In this document: one piece after another, positions 7,031 through 15,573 of the stretch | Position numbering within the stretch: position 1 is the first letter of the stretch | How the letters are laid out: every line of letters begins with the position of its first letter | Assembly (NCBI GenBank): GCA_016281115.1 | Contig: JAEEHZ010000026.1 | Location: forward strand, 1-21,070 | Origin: Clostridiaceae bacterium | Lineage (GTDB): Bacteria; Bacillota; Clostridia; Oscillospirales; Acutalibacteraceae | DNA length: 21,070 bases | Reading direction: 5' to 3' | Position numbers and translations under genes: made by a program | Notes under the pieces: generated by a model | Database searches by the model: none | What the model saw: the letters and a program-made list of their open reading frames with translations, nothing else | What the model was told of the DNA's origin: nothing

Positions 7031-7059
7031 ATTTTACAATAAAAACTGCTCTATTGCAA
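7031..7059 (-). promoter_or_regulatory. Predicted promoter of pgi
   Basis: On the minus strand TTGCAA (7059-7054), 17 nt, then TAAAAT (7036-7031). The expected start near 7024 leaves a short leader that contains the Shine-Dalgarno only if translation begins at the internal TTG. Confidence 0.45.
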
Positions 7060-7152
7060 TACAATTTTTGAAAAAATAAAAATTCAAAACTCAAATTGCC
7101 GCCATTGCATACTGTTTTTAGAAATGAAAATTATAATTTTTTCAAAAAACTA

Positions 7153-7181
7153 TGGAAAAATGTGCATACATATGTTATAAT
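7153..7181 (+). promoter_or_regulatory. Predicted extended -10 promoter of the tig operon
   Basis: A perfect extended -10, TGTTATAAT (7173-7181), lies 17 nt after a weak -35 TGGAAA (7153-7158), with A/T-rich sequence upstream. The start near 7188 leaves a leader of about 32 nt that includes GGGAGGA. Confidence 0.7.
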
Positions 7182-7219
7182 TCCAACGTTATGTTATTTT
7201 TTGGGAGGACAAAACAGAA

Positions 7220-8563
7220 ATGAGCTTAAAAGAATGTAAAAATATTGAAACAAACAGATATGAGCTTACGGTAAGTGTTGACGCAGAAACATTTGCAGCG
7301 AGTATCGACAGAATATACAAACGCAAGGTAAAAAGCATGAACGTGCCGGGCTTCAGAAAAGGCAAGGCACCAAAGCAAATGATAGAAAAACTTTACGGCA
7401 AGGGCGTCTTTTATGAAGAGGCAGTTGAGGAGCTTTATCCCCGCGCTTTAGACGAGGCAATAAAAGAGTCAAATCTCAGAGTAATACGTGACAAAATGAA
7501 CCCCGAAATAACCGAGATAGGCGACGACGGCTTTACACTTAAGGTAGAGGTCACAACATATCCCGAGGTAAGTATTGCCGATTATAAGGGACTTAAATAC
7601 AACGCAAAATCAGCGAAAGTAACCGACGATATAATAGACGAAGAGATCAGAAAAGTAAGAGAAAGAAATGCGCGTATAATCACCGTTGACGACAGAGCCG
7701 CAAAGGCAGGAGACATAGTTGTTATCGACTTTGAGGGCTTTAAAGACGGCGTTGCATTTGACGGCGGTAAAGCAGAAAACTATAACCTTACGCTGGGCGA
7801 CGGACAGTTTATACCCGGATTTGAAGAGAAAATACTCGGACACAGCGCCGGAGAGGATTTTTCAATAGAGGTTACATTCCCCGAAGACTATCCCGAGGAG
7901 TCTCTCGCAGGACAAAATGCGGAGTTCAAGATCAAACTTCACGAGATAAAAATGAAAGAATTGCCCGAAGTTGACGACGATTTTGTAAAAGACGTAAGCG
8001 AGAAAAGCGAGAACGTAGAACAATACAGAGAAGAAATGGCCGCGATTGCCAAAGAGCGTCTTGAGAGAGAAGCCGACAGAGCCAAAGAAGAACAAATCTG
8101 CGAGCAGCTTGTCGATCTGCTTGTAGCGGATATCCCCGAAGCTATGTACGAGCTGAGAATAGACGATATAGTTAACAATTTAAGAGCAAGACTTGAGTCG
8201 CAGAACTTAAGCTACGACGTATATCTTGAGTATTTGGGAATGACAGATGAGGAATTCCGTGACCAGCAGAGAACACAGGCTGTAAACGAAGTTAAACTCA
8301 GACTTGCGGTAGAGAAAATTGCAGAGCTTGAAAACGTTACCGTTTCCGATGAACAGCTTGAAGAGGAATATAAGAGTCTTTCAGAACTTTACAAAACAGA
8401 AGTTGAAAATGTAAAGAAATATATCCCCAGAGAGCAGATAGAGGGTAACTTAAAACTTGACAACGCCATGAAGCTTGTTATGGAAAGCGCTGTTGAAGCC
8501 AAAGCAAAAAGAACGACCAAAAAAACAACCAAAACCGCAAAAGAGGAAAATACTGAGGAATAA
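7220..8563 (+). CDS. tig: Trigger factor, ribosome-associated chaperone
   Basis: Binds at the ribosomal exit tunnel and shields nascent chains. The N-terminal ribosome-binding domain carries the signature GFRKGKAP (44-51). The FKBP-type peptidyl-prolyl isomerase domain spans about residues 157-240 (GDIVVIDFEGFKDG to KIKLHEIK). The C-terminal helical chaperone arms follow, then a basic Lys/Thr-rich tail (KRTTKKTTKTAKEE). The 447 residues are normal for the family. GGGAGGAC lies about 10 nt before the ATG, downstream of an extended -10 promoter. It leads the protein-quality-control cluster, as in many Firmicutes. There are 189 nt before clpP, so clpP may also have its own promoter. Confidence 0.96.
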   Translation: MSLKECKNIETNRYELTVSVDAETFAASIDRIYKRKVKSMNVPGFRKGKAPKQMIEKLYGKGVFYEEAVEELYPRALDEAIKESNLRVIRDKMNPEITEIGDDGFTLKVEVTTYPEVSIADYKGLKYNAKSAKVTDDIIDEEIRKVRERNARIITVDDRAAKAGDIVVIDFEGFKDGVAFDGGKAENYNLTLGDGQFIPGFEEKILGHSAGEDFSIEVTFPEDYPEESLAGQNAEFKIKLHEIKMKELPEVDDDFVKDVSEKSENVEQYREEMAAIAKERLEREADRAKEEQICEQLVDLLVADIPEAMYELRIDDIVNNLRARLESQNLSYDVYLEYLGMTDEEFRDQQRTQAVNEVKLRLAVEKIAELENVTVSDEQLEEEYKSLSELYKTEVENVKKYIPREQIEGNLKLDNAMKLVMESAVEAKAKRTTKKTTKTAKEENTEE

Positions 8564-8647
8564 TTCGGCGACTTAAGTATAAGGCATTGCGAATCTGTCA
8601 ATCATCATTTACAGTGATGCTTTTACATTATGCATTTAAGCATTTTA

Positions 8648-8679
8648 TTGCCGTATAATTCTTGTAAAACCAATATAAT
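8648..8679 (+). promoter_or_regulatory. Weak candidate promoter for clpP
   Basis: TATAAT (8674-8679) follows TTGCCG (8648-8653), but the 20-nt spacer is longer than ideal. A second TATAAT at 8654-8659 has no good -35. No CtsR or CIRCE heat-shock operator is evident. If used, the transcript would start just before the perfect hairpin at 8691. Confidence 0.3.
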
Positions 8680-8690
8680 TGTTGATGAGG

Positions 8691-8720
8691 GTTAGGGCGA
8701 TAATAATTTATCGCCCTAAC
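8691..8720 (+). promoter_or_regulatory. Perfect 12-bp hairpin in the clpP leader
   Basis: GTTAGGGCGATA (8691-8702) pairs exactly with TATCGCCCTAAC (8709-8720) around a 6-nt loop. It is not followed by a proper T-run (AGTGTATATTATTTT) and ends 15 nt before the clpP Shine-Dalgarno. It could be a weak tig terminator or attenuator, a 5' mRNA stabiliser, or a protein-binding dyad. Confidence 0.6.
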
Positions 8721-8752
8721 AGTGTATATTATTTTAAGGAGTGTGTTATTTT

Positions 8753-9340
8753 ATGAATATGAATTTAGTACCTTATGTTGTGGAACAAACAAGCAGAGGA
8801 GAGCGTTCCTACGACATTTATTCACGCCTTTTAAACGACAGGATAATTATGCTTACAGACGAAGTAAACAATGTTACCGCAAGCCTTATTGTGGCTCAGC
8901 TGCTTTATCTGGAGGGTCAGGACCCGTCAAAGGACATAAGCCTTTATATTAACAGCCCCGGCGGCTCCGTAACTGCAGGCTTATCTATATACGATACTAT
9001 GCAGTATATAAAATGTGATGTTTCCACAATTTGTATGGGTATGGCGGCAAGTATGGGTGCATTCCTGCTTTCAGCGGGCGCAAAGGGAAAAAGACTTGCT
9101 CTGCCGAACAGCGAGATAATGATACATCAGCCAAGCGGCGGTGCACAGGGTCAGGCGACCGATATTATGATACACGCCGACCACATTATAAAAACAAAGC
9201 AAAAATTAAATCAGATACTTGCCGACAACACGGGCAAGCCGATAGATATCATTGCGCGCGACACGGAAAGAGACAACTTTATGACGGCGCAGGAGGCTAT
9301 GGAGTACGGTCTTATAGATAAGGTCATCACTTCAAGATAA
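8753..9340 (+). CDS. clpP: ATP-dependent Clp protease proteolytic subunit
   Basis: Serine peptidase that forms the tetradecameric chamber fed by ClpX or other Clp ATPases. The catalytic triad is visible as S100 (GMAASMGAF), H125 (MIHQPSGG) and D174 (ERDNF). The start MNMNLVPYVVEQTSRGERSYD matches the family. A GTG at 8741 is in frame but overlaps the AAGGAG Shine-Dalgarno (8736-8741), so ATG 8753, 11 nt after it, is preferred; ATG 8759 is an alternative. The length is 195 residues, the usual size. It lies 21 nt before clpX, so the two products of one machine are made together. Confidence 0.96.
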   Translation: MNMNLVPYVVEQTSRGERSYDIYSRLLNDRIIMLTDEVNNVTASLIVAQLLYLEGQDPSKDISLYINSPGGSVTAGLSIYDTMQYIKCDVSTICMGMAASMGAFLLSAGAKGKRLALPNSEIMIHQPSGGAQGQATDIMIHADHIIKTKQKLNQILADNTGKPIDIIARDTERDNFMTAQEAMEYGLIDKVITSR

Positions 9341-9361
9341 TTTATTGCAAAGAGGTGCCAT

Positions 9362-10684
9362 ATGGCAGACAGAATTAACAACGACGATTTTGTATATTGC
9401 TCATTTTGCGGAAAAACCGACAAAGAGCTTAAGAAAAGAATAATCGGCGGCATAGACGCTTATATTTGTGAGGATTGCGTTCTCGCCTGCCACGATATGT
9501 TTTTCGGCAGCAAGGTAAAGCCTATTATTGAACCGAAAAAGCAAACGGGCATTGAGGGCTTTGACCCCGACAAGCTTTTCAAGCCTAAAGAAATATACGA
9601 AAAGCTAAATGAGTATGTAATAGGACAGGACGAGGCAAAAAAAGCTTTAAGCGTTGCGGTTTATAACCACTACAAAAGAATCTTTTCAAAGAACACGGAA
9701 AGCGATGTAACTCTATCTAAAAGCAATGTTTTGCTTTTGGGACCGACAGGTGTGGGAAAAACATTTTTGGCACAGACGCTTTCTAAAATAATAGACGTGC
9801 CTTTTGCGATAGCAGACGCTACAACTCTTACAGAAGCAGGCTATGTAGGCGAGGATGTTGAAAACATTCTTTTAAGGCTGATACAGGCTGCGGATTATGA
9901 TGTAAAGCGTGCAGAACACGGAATAATTTATATAGATGAGATAGACAAAATTGCTAGAAAATCGGAAAATCCATCCATAACCCGTGATGTAAGCGGCGAA
10001 GGCGTTCAGCAGGCGCTGCTTAAAATAATTGAAGGAACTGTTTCAAATGTTCCCCCAACGGGAGGCAGAAAACACCCCCAGCAAGAGTTTATACAGATAG
10101 ATACAACAAATATTTTGTTTATATGCGGCGGTGCGTTTGACGGCTTGCAAAAAATCGTTCAAAAGCGCACGGCGTCTTCCGCTTTGGGCTTCGGCGCAGA
10201 TGTAAAAAGCCAAAAAGAACTTGACGCATCAAGCTGGATGCACGACGTTGTGGCTCACGATCTCGTGAAATACGGTATGATACCCGAACTTATGGGCAGA
10301 CTTCCCGTAATAACTCCGCTTGACGGATTAGATGAGGATATGCTTGTTAGAATACTCACCGAGCCTAAAAACTCCATAATAAAACAATACACCAAATTGT
10401 TCGAGATGGACGACGCACAGCTTAAATTTGAGCCAAAGGCTTTAAAGGCTATCGCCAAAAAAGCTCTTGAGCAGAACACAGGCGCAAGAGGACTGAAAAC
10501 AATTGTTGAAAATCTGCTTAAGGACCTTATGTTCGAGGTGCCTTCCGATGAAACAACTGAAAAAATAACTATAACCGAGGCTGCCGTTACAAAAGGCGCA
10601 ATGCCGCGTATAACACACGACCCACAGCGCCTCAGCGAAATACAAAAGCCGAAAATGAGAAAAAGAAAAGACAACGCGTCTTAA
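9362..10684 (+). CDS. clpX: ClpX, AAA+ unfoldase of ClpXP
   Basis: Recognises, unfolds and threads substrates into ClpP. The N-terminal zinc-binding domain has C13, C16, C36 and C39. The AAA+ module has Walker A GPTGVGKT (127-134), pore loop GYVG (160-163), Walker B with D192/E193, and the RKH loop (236-238). The ClpP-docking loop is LGF (275-277), where many homologues have IGF. The C-terminal small domain ends in a basic tail. 440 residues, normal. AGAGGTG precedes the ATG. It follows clpP closely and is separated from lon by a hairpin. Confidence 0.97.
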   Translation: MADRINNDDFVYCSFCGKTDKELKKRIIGGIDAYICEDCVLACHDMFFGSKVKPIIEPKKQTGIEGFDPDKLFKPKEIYEKLNEYVIGQDEAKKALSVAVYNHYKRIFSKNTESDVTLSKSNVLLLGPTGVGKTFLAQTLSKIIDVPFAIADATTLTEAGYVGEDVENILLRLIQAADYDVKRAEHGIIYIDEIDKIARKSENPSITRDVSGEGVQQALLKIIEGTVSNVPPTGGRKHPQQEFIQIDTTNILFICGGAFDGLQKIVQKRTASSALGFGADVKSQKELDASSWMHDVVAHDLVKYGMIPELMGRLPVITPLDGLDEDMLVRILTEPKNSIIKQYTKLFEMDDAQLKFEPKALKAIAKKALEQNTGARGLKTIVENLLKDLMFEVPSDETTEKITITEAAVTKGAMPRITHDPQRLSEIQKPKMRKRKDNAS

Positions 10685-10689
10685 AAAAC

Positions 10690-10719
10690 CGGCTGCACGT
10701 TGCTTTTGATGTGCAGCCG
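10690..10719. terminator. Hairpin between clpX and lon
   Basis: CGGCTGCAC (10690-10698) pairs with GTGCAGCCG (10711-10719), and G-T/A-T pairs can extend the stem inward. On the + strand no T-run follows, so read-through to lon is likely and the hairpin may mark an mRNA processing or stability point. On the minus strand it is followed by GGTTTTTTAAG, which is terminator-like for antisense transcription. Confidence 0.5.
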
Positions 10720-10750
10720 ATAACATATTCGCAAAAAGGAGATGATATAC

Positions 10751-13090
10751 TTGAGCGAACCGATAAAAAATATCACCGTGCTTACAATGCAGGCAAACGT
10801 TCTTTTTCCGGGATGTGTTGTAAGATTTGAGCTTTCAAAGGAGCTTGGAATGACAGCGCTTTCTTCTGCGCTTAAATTTGAAAAAAATATATTTGTTACC
10901 CTGCAAACAGACCCGTTTTGCTATCCCGCAACTGTTGCCAATGTTTACAGAACAGGCACCGTTGCAAAGGTCTTGCAGATGTCTAAAAGTCAGAACGGAA
11001 CTCTTACACTCGTTTGCGAGGGATTACATATAGGAAAAATTATTTCCGACGATTCAAAGGCATTGCCGCTTGCCGATGTGGAGCTTATGGATGAAGATGA
11101 TTCACCCGATACCGCAGTGCATATGGCTATGATAAAAACTTTGCGCGATCTGTATTACGATTATGCGTCTTATAAAACAAAGATATTGCCCGACTTTTTC
11201 AGAAAGCTGGACAATTCAAAAACTCTGCTCAGAACAGAATATCTTATTGCAGGGGAGATAAATGTTGATGCGCTTGAAAAACAGGCTTTGATAGAGATAA
11301 CAAACAAAGAGGAATTCGCGACTACCCTTATCTTTATGCTCAGGCAAGAGATAGAGGTCCTGGAAATACAGCAGGAAATATTTGAGAAAACAAGGCTCAA
11401 AATGGACGAACACCAGAGAAGCTATTTTCTCAACGAAGAAATGCGCACCATCAGAGAAGAACTCGGCGAAGATGAAGAAAGCGAGACCGAAGATTACAGG
11501 CAAAAAATATCCCGTGCGAAAATGCCCGATGAAAACAAAAAGACATTGCTCAGAGAATGTGACAAGCTCGAAAAAATGCCTTTCGGCTCGCAGGAGGGCA
11601 GCCTGATAAGAGCTTATCTTGATGCCTGTTTGGAGCTTCCGTGGGGAAAATATTCAAAGGACAAAATAAACCTTGATAAAGTAAAAAAGACCCTTGACAA
11701 AAACCATTACGGGCTTGACAAGGTAAAAGAAAAGATAATAGAACGTTTGGCAGTTAAAATACTCAACCCCGATGTAAAAGGACAAATACTTTGTCTTGTT
11801 GGTCCGCCGGGAGTGGGAAAAACATCAATTGCGCAGTCTATTGCCGCGGCGATAGGTCGAAAATGCCAGCGTATCTCGCTCGGCGGCGTGCGTGACGAGG
11901 CGGAGATAAGAGGACACAGGCGCACATATTTGGGCGCAATGTGCGGCAGAATAATGGATGCAATTAAAAAAGCAGGTACGTCTAATCCGCTTATAATACT
12001 TGACGAAATAGACAAAATGGCAAGCGATTATAAAGGTGATCCGGCTTCCGCAATGCTTGAGGTGCTTGACAGCGAGCAAAACGGTACATTTTACGATCAT
12101 TACTTTGATATGCCGTTTGATTTGAGCAAGGTTATGTTTATAACCACCGCAAACGATATGAGCGATATACCGCGGCCCTTGCTTGACAGAATGGATGTAA
12201 TAGAAATAGACAGCTACACGCGCGAAGAAAAGTATCAGATCGCAAAAAAGCACCTTATTCCCAAACAGCTCAAAAACTGCGGGATTAAATCAACTCAGGT
12301 TAAATTTGCGGATAAGACCGTATACAAAATGATAGATTGCTACACCCACGAGGCAGGTGTGAGAAATCTGGAAAGGACGATAGAAAAGGTCCTCTCTAAG
12401 CTTGCCGTGAGCATAGTTTCAAATTCCGAGGAAAAAGTAAACGTTGATTTGGCAAAACTGAAAGATCTGCTCGGCGTTGAAAAATTCAAGCCCGATAATA
12501 TGAACAAAACCGATGAAACGGGTGTTGCGACGGGACTTGCGTGGACATCCGCAGGCGGCGAGGTATTACCTATCGAAGTTGCCATAATGAGCGGCACGGG
12601 AAAAACAGAGCTTACGGGCTCTCTGGGAGATGTAATGCAGGAGTCGGCAGTTACGGCTATAAGCTGTGTGCGCTGCAACGCATCAAAATACAGCATTGAC
12701 GATGAGTTTTATAAAAACAAGGATATCCATATCCACGCACCCGAGGGCGCAATTCCCAAAGACGGCCCGTCAGCCGGAATAACAATGGCAGCGGCTATTG
12801 TTTCCGCACTTACGAACATCCCGATAAGGCACAACGTTGCAATGACAGGCGAGATAACCCTGCGCGGCAGAGTTTTGCCGATCGGCGGATTGAAAGAAAA
12901 GTCTATGGCAGCTTATAAACTGGGAATAGATACCGTTATAATCCCTCAGGAAAACGTACCCGATCTGGAGCTTGTGGACAAAACGGTAAAAGAAAATGTA
13001 AAATTTGTTCCTGTTAAATACATAGATGAAGTGCTTGATACGGCGCTGCTGAGAAAAATTGATTATAAATCCCCTGTAAATCCCAAATAA
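10751..13090 (+). CDS. lon: Lon ATP-dependent protease
   Basis: Soluble hexameric AAA+ serine protease for damaged and regulatory proteins. The N-terminal LON substrate-recognition domain (about residues 5-200) is recognisable but divergent (VLTMQANVLFPG). The AAA+ module has Walker A GPPGVGKT (351-358) and a Walker B strand ending ILDEIDK. The protease domain has the Ser-Lys dyad S674 (KDGPSAG) and K717 (GGLKEK), 43 residues apart as in E. coli Lon. An in-frame ATG at 10742 abuts the Shine-Dalgarno AAGGAG (10736-10741) with no spacer. TTG at 10751, 9 nt downstream, is therefore the likelier start and yields MSEPIKNITV, 779 residues. It overlaps no neighbour, and ysxC follows after 18 nt. Confidence 0.96.
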   Translation: MSEPIKNITVLTMQANVLFPGCVVRFELSKELGMTALSSALKFEKNIFVTLQTDPFCYPATVANVYRTGTVAKVLQMSKSQNGTLTLVCEGLHIGKIISDDSKALPLADVELMDEDDSPDTAVHMAMIKTLRDLYYDYASYKTKILPDFFRKLDNSKTLLRTEYLIAGEINVDALEKQALIEITNKEEFATTLIFMLRQEIEVLEIQQEIFEKTRLKMDEHQRSYFLNEEMRTIREELGEDEESETEDYRQKISRAKMPDENKKTLLRECDKLEKMPFGSQEGSLIRAYLDACLELPWGKYSKDKINLDKVKKTLDKNHYGLDKVKEKIIERLAVKILNPDVKGQILCLVGPPGVGKTSIAQSIAAAIGRKCQRISLGGVRDEAEIRGHRRTYLGAMCGRIMDAIKKAGTSNPLIILDEIDKMASDYKGDPASAMLEVLDSEQNGTFYDHYFDMPFDLSKVMFITTANDMSDIPRPLLDRMDVIEIDSYTREEKYQIAKKHLIPKQLKNCGIKSTQVKFADKTVYKMIDCYTHEAGVRNLERTIEKVLSKLAVSIVSNSEEKVNVDLAKLKDLLGVEKFKPDNMNKTDETGVATGLAWTSAGGEVLPIEVAIMSGTGKTELTGSLGDVMQESAVTAISCVRCNASKYSIDDEFYKNKDIHIHAPEGAIPKDGPSAGITMAAAIVSALTNIPIRHNVAMTGEITLRGRVLPIGGLKEKSMAAYKLGIDTVIIPQENVPDLELVDKTVKENVKFVPVKYIDEVLDTALLRKIDYKSPVNPK

Positions 13091-13108
13091 ACGCAAAGGA
13101 GAAATTAT

Positions 13109-13708
13109 ATGATAAATTTTAACAAAGCGGAATTTGCGGGCGCAGCGGGAACTTCTGAGCAGCTTATCCTGTCCGATTTGCCCGAGGTGGTTTTTTCGGG
13201 AAGGTCAAATGTGGGAAAATCGTCTTTGATAAATAAGCTTTTAGGGCGAAAATATCTTGCAAGAGTAAGTGCCACGCCCGGTAAAACGGCAACGATAAAT
13301 TTCTTTAAGTGTGACGGATTTTTCCTTGTGGACTTGCCGGGATACGGCTACGCAAAGGTATCTCAAAGTGAGAAAATGCGTTGGGCAGAGCTTGTTGAGG
13401 GGTATTTTGCGCAGGAAAGAAAAATAGCTTTAGTGGTGCAAATAGTAGATATGCGCCACTCTGCAACGCCCGACGATATGCAAATGCTTGAGTTTTTGAG
13501 CGCAAACGGCTTGCCTTATATAGTTGTGCTCACAAAAAAAGACAAATTAAACAAAACAGAACAGCAAAAGAGACTTGAAGTATTTAAAGAGCAATTCGAA
13601 GACTTGGGCGATATAAGAATGTATGCTTTTTCCGCGCTTAAAGGCGACGGAGCTGACGAAATTAGAAACGCAGTAAGCGCCTGCGTGGAAGAATACGGTA
13701 AGGAGTAA
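13109..13708 (+). CDS. ysxC: Ribosome-assembly GTPase YsxC/EngB
   Basis: Essential TRAFAC GTPase that helps assemble the large ribosomal subunit in many bacteria. Motifs are G1 GRSNVGKS (31-38), G3 DLPGYG (75-80), G4 TKKD (142-145) and a G5-like SALKGDG near the end. There are no extra domains, and 199 residues is typical. AAAGGAGA precedes the ATG. The place directly after lon is conserved in Firmicutes. tyrS begins 4 nt after its stop, so the two are probably translationally coupled. Also named engB or yihA. Confidence 0.95.
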   Translation: MINFNKAEFAGAAGTSEQLILSDLPEVVFSGRSNVGKSSLINKLLGRKYLARVSATPGKTATINFFKCDGFFLVDLPGYGYAKVSQSEKMRWAELVEGYFAQERKIALVVQIVDMRHSATPDDMQMLEFLSANGLPYIVVLTKKDKLNKTEQQKRLEVFKEQFEDLGDIRMYAFSALKGDGADEIRNAVSACVEEYGKE

Positions 13709-13712
13709 AAAT

Positions 13713-14987
13713 ATGGGAGTATATGAAGAACTAAAGGGCAGAGGTATGATAGCCCAGCTCACAAACGAAGAAGAAGTTAAAGATATTTTAAATAACCGCA
13801 AGGTAAAGTTTTATATAGGCTTTGACCCCACTGCCGACAGCCTTCATGTGGGACATTTTGTTCAGATAATGGTTATGGCGCATATGCAGCGCGCAGGGCA
13901 TACACCTATTGCGCTTTTCGGCGGCGGCACAGGTATGATAGGCGACCCCTCGGGCAAGACCGATATGAGAAAGATGCTTACAAAAGAAGGCATAGACCAC
14001 AATATAGAGTGCTTTAAAAAGCAAATGTCACGCCTTATAGATTTCTCCGAAGGCAAGGCTATAATGGTAAATAACGCAGATTGGCTTCTTGACCTTAACT
14101 ATATAAATTTCATAAGAGAAGTTGGCGTACACTTTACGGTAAGCAAAATGCTTGCGGCAGAGTGCTATAAGCAGAGAATGGAGCGCGGGGGATTAACTTT
14201 CTTTGAAATGAATTATATGCTTATGCAAAGCTATGATTTTTATATCCTCAATCAAAAATACGGTTGCCGTTTGGAACTTGGCGGAGACGACCAGTGGAGC
14301 AACATCATCGGCGGAGTTGAACTTACACGCCGTATAGCCGCCAAAAAGAGTGAAGAAACAGGCACGCCCGTTCCCGAAAGCGCCGAGGTTTACGGTATGA
14401 CATTTACCCTGCTTACAACAAGCGAGGGCAAAAAGATGGGCAAAACGGAAAAAGGCGCGGTATGGCTTGACCCCGAAAAAACGAGCCCCTATGAGTTCTA
14501 TCAGTATTGGCGTAATGTTGACGACGCAGATGTTATCCGCTGTATGAAAATACTCACATTTGTTCCGCTTGAGGAGATAGCTGAATATGAAAAGCTTGAA
14601 GGCAGCGAGCTTAACAAAGTTAAAGAAAGACTTGCCTATGAGGTAACAAAGCTGATCCATGGTGAAGAAGAAGCCGAAAAGGCGCAGCAGGCAGCCAAGG
14701 CTTTGTTCGGCGCAGGAAATGACGCATCTAATATGCCGTCTGCCGATCTGTCGGCTGATGATATGCGAGACGGAGAGATATCGGTTCTTGATATTCTTGT
14801 AAAAACAAATCTTTGCCCGTCAAAGAGCGAGGCAAAACGCCTTATAATTCAGGGCGGTGTGCTTGTAAACAACGAAAAGGTAACGGATATCGCATTAAAG
14901 CTCACAAAGTCCGATTTTGACAAAAACGACGGTTACGTTGTAATCAAAAAGGGTAAAAAATCATTTTTAAGAGTGAATTTAAAATAA
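13713..14987 (+). CDS. tyrS: Tyrosyl-tRNA synthetase
   Basis: Class I synthetase charging tRNA-Tyr. The catalytic domain has the HIGH-type motif HVGH (45-48), the tyrosine/ATP pocket segment GGDDQWSNI and the KMSKS-type loop KMGKT (241-245). A C-terminal S4 RNA-binding domain occupies about residues 358-424 (SKSEAKRLIIQGGVLVN). 424 residues, normal for the bacterial enzyme. The Shine-Dalgarno AAGGAG lies at the end of ysxC, with only 4 nt between the genes. There is therefore no room for the T-box leader that usually governs tyrS in Firmicutes; expression must depend on the upstream operon. A bidirectional terminator follows. Confidence 0.97.
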   Translation: MGVYEELKGRGMIAQLTNEEEVKDILNNRKVKFYIGFDPTADSLHVGHFVQIMVMAHMQRAGHTPIALFGGGTGMIGDPSGKTDMRKMLTKEGIDHNIECFKKQMSRLIDFSEGKAIMVNNADWLLDLNYINFIREVGVHFTVSKMLAAECYKQRMERGGLTFFEMNYMLMQSYDFYILNQKYGCRLELGGDDQWSNIIGGVELTRRIAAKKSEETGTPVPESAEVYGMTFTLLTTSEGKKMGKTEKGAVWLDPEKTSPYEFYQYWRNVDDADVIRCMKILTFVPLEEIAEYEKLEGSELNKVKERLAYEVTKLIHGEEEAEKAQQAAKALFGAGNDASNMPSADLSADDMRDGEISVLDILVKTNLCPSKSEAKRLIIQGGVLVNNEKVTDIALKLTKSDFDKNDGYVVIKKGKKSFLRVNLK

Positions 14988-14990
14988 TGT

Positions 14991-15034
14991 AAAAAAACAG
15001 GGAGACGCTTAATTAATAAGTGTCTCCCGTTAGT
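14991..15034. terminator. Bidirectional terminator between tyrS and the convergent lipoprotein gene
   Basis: GGGAGACGCTT (15000-15010) pairs with AAGTGTCTCCC (15018-15028), including one G-T pair, around a 7-nt loop. GTTAGTTTT follows on the + strand, and a run of seven A (14991-14997) gives a T-run on the minus strand. It serves both convergent operons. Confidence 0.88.
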
Positions 15035-15046
15035 TTTATATGGCTT

Positions 15047-15547
15047 TTATTCTCCTGTCAATTCTTCAAATACTGTTTTGATCTCCTCGGCGTTGTCGGC
15101 TATTATAAGCACGGCATAATTTCCGCTTGCAAATACTTTTGCGTTATCGGTACGTTTAAGTTCATCCGGAGCGTATTGACGGAACAGCATTTTTCTTGAA
15201 TCTAAATGCTTTTGAAAGCCTTTTTCGGCAAGCTTCGCAGAGTCTTGGCTTTCAAGCTGCGCAACTACTATCTCGTCGGCGTTTCCCAGCGTTGAATAAC
15301 TCATAAAATAATCTTTTACCAATCTGTAATCTACATCGCAGGCATAAGCGAAAAGCTCTTCCGCGTTTTCAAAACTGCTGTCTACTGTTGTCATATCTGC
15401 GGTATCACCGAAGCTTTCAAGCATGGCGTCGCGAAGTGTGTCAATGTCAACAGAAGCGTCATTACGCTTTGCGCAGCCTGACTGACAAACCAAAGCGAAA
15501 AGCATAACAACAAAAATTACGCTTAATACTTTATTTTTTATATTCAT
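15047..15547 (-). CDS. DUF4358-type lipoprotein
   Basis: A 166-aa exported protein. A Lys-containing N-terminus and hydrophobic stretch (residues 7-21) lead to QSGC at 22-25, which looks like a lipoprotein cleavage site. The -3 residue is Gln rather than Leu/Val, so the lipobox is imperfect. The mature part is acidic, with a region (VDIDTLRDAML to IIADNAEEIKTVFEEL) resembling the DUF4358 lipoproteins of Clostridia, whose role is unknown. GGAGA precedes the ATG. It is the last gene of the six-gene operon, 26 nt after the transglutaminase-like gene, which suggests both act at the outer face of the membrane. Family call moderate; function not known. Confidence 0.75.
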   Translation of the reverse strand: MNIKNKVLSVIFVVMLFALVCQSGCAKRNDASVDIDTLRDAMLESFGDTADMTTVDSSFENAEELFAYACDVDYRLVKDYFMSYSTLGNADEIVVAQLESQDSAKLAEKGFQKHLDSRKMLFRQYAPDELKRTDNAKVFASGNYAVLIIADNAEEIKTVFEELTGE

Positions 15548-15573
15548 TGACGTTTCTCCTTTTTGCTTAAACT

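Noticed and set aside
8618..8650. Possible tig terminator (ATGCTT...AAGCAT then TTTATT)
   Set aside because: Only a 6-bp A/T-rich stem with a long loop, and competing pairings exist; too weak to annotate.
8564..8752. CtsR, CIRCE or T-box elements upstream of clpP or tyrS
   Set aside because: No GGTCAAA-type direct repeats or TTAGCACTC dyad seen; the 4-nt gap before tyrS excludes a T-box there.
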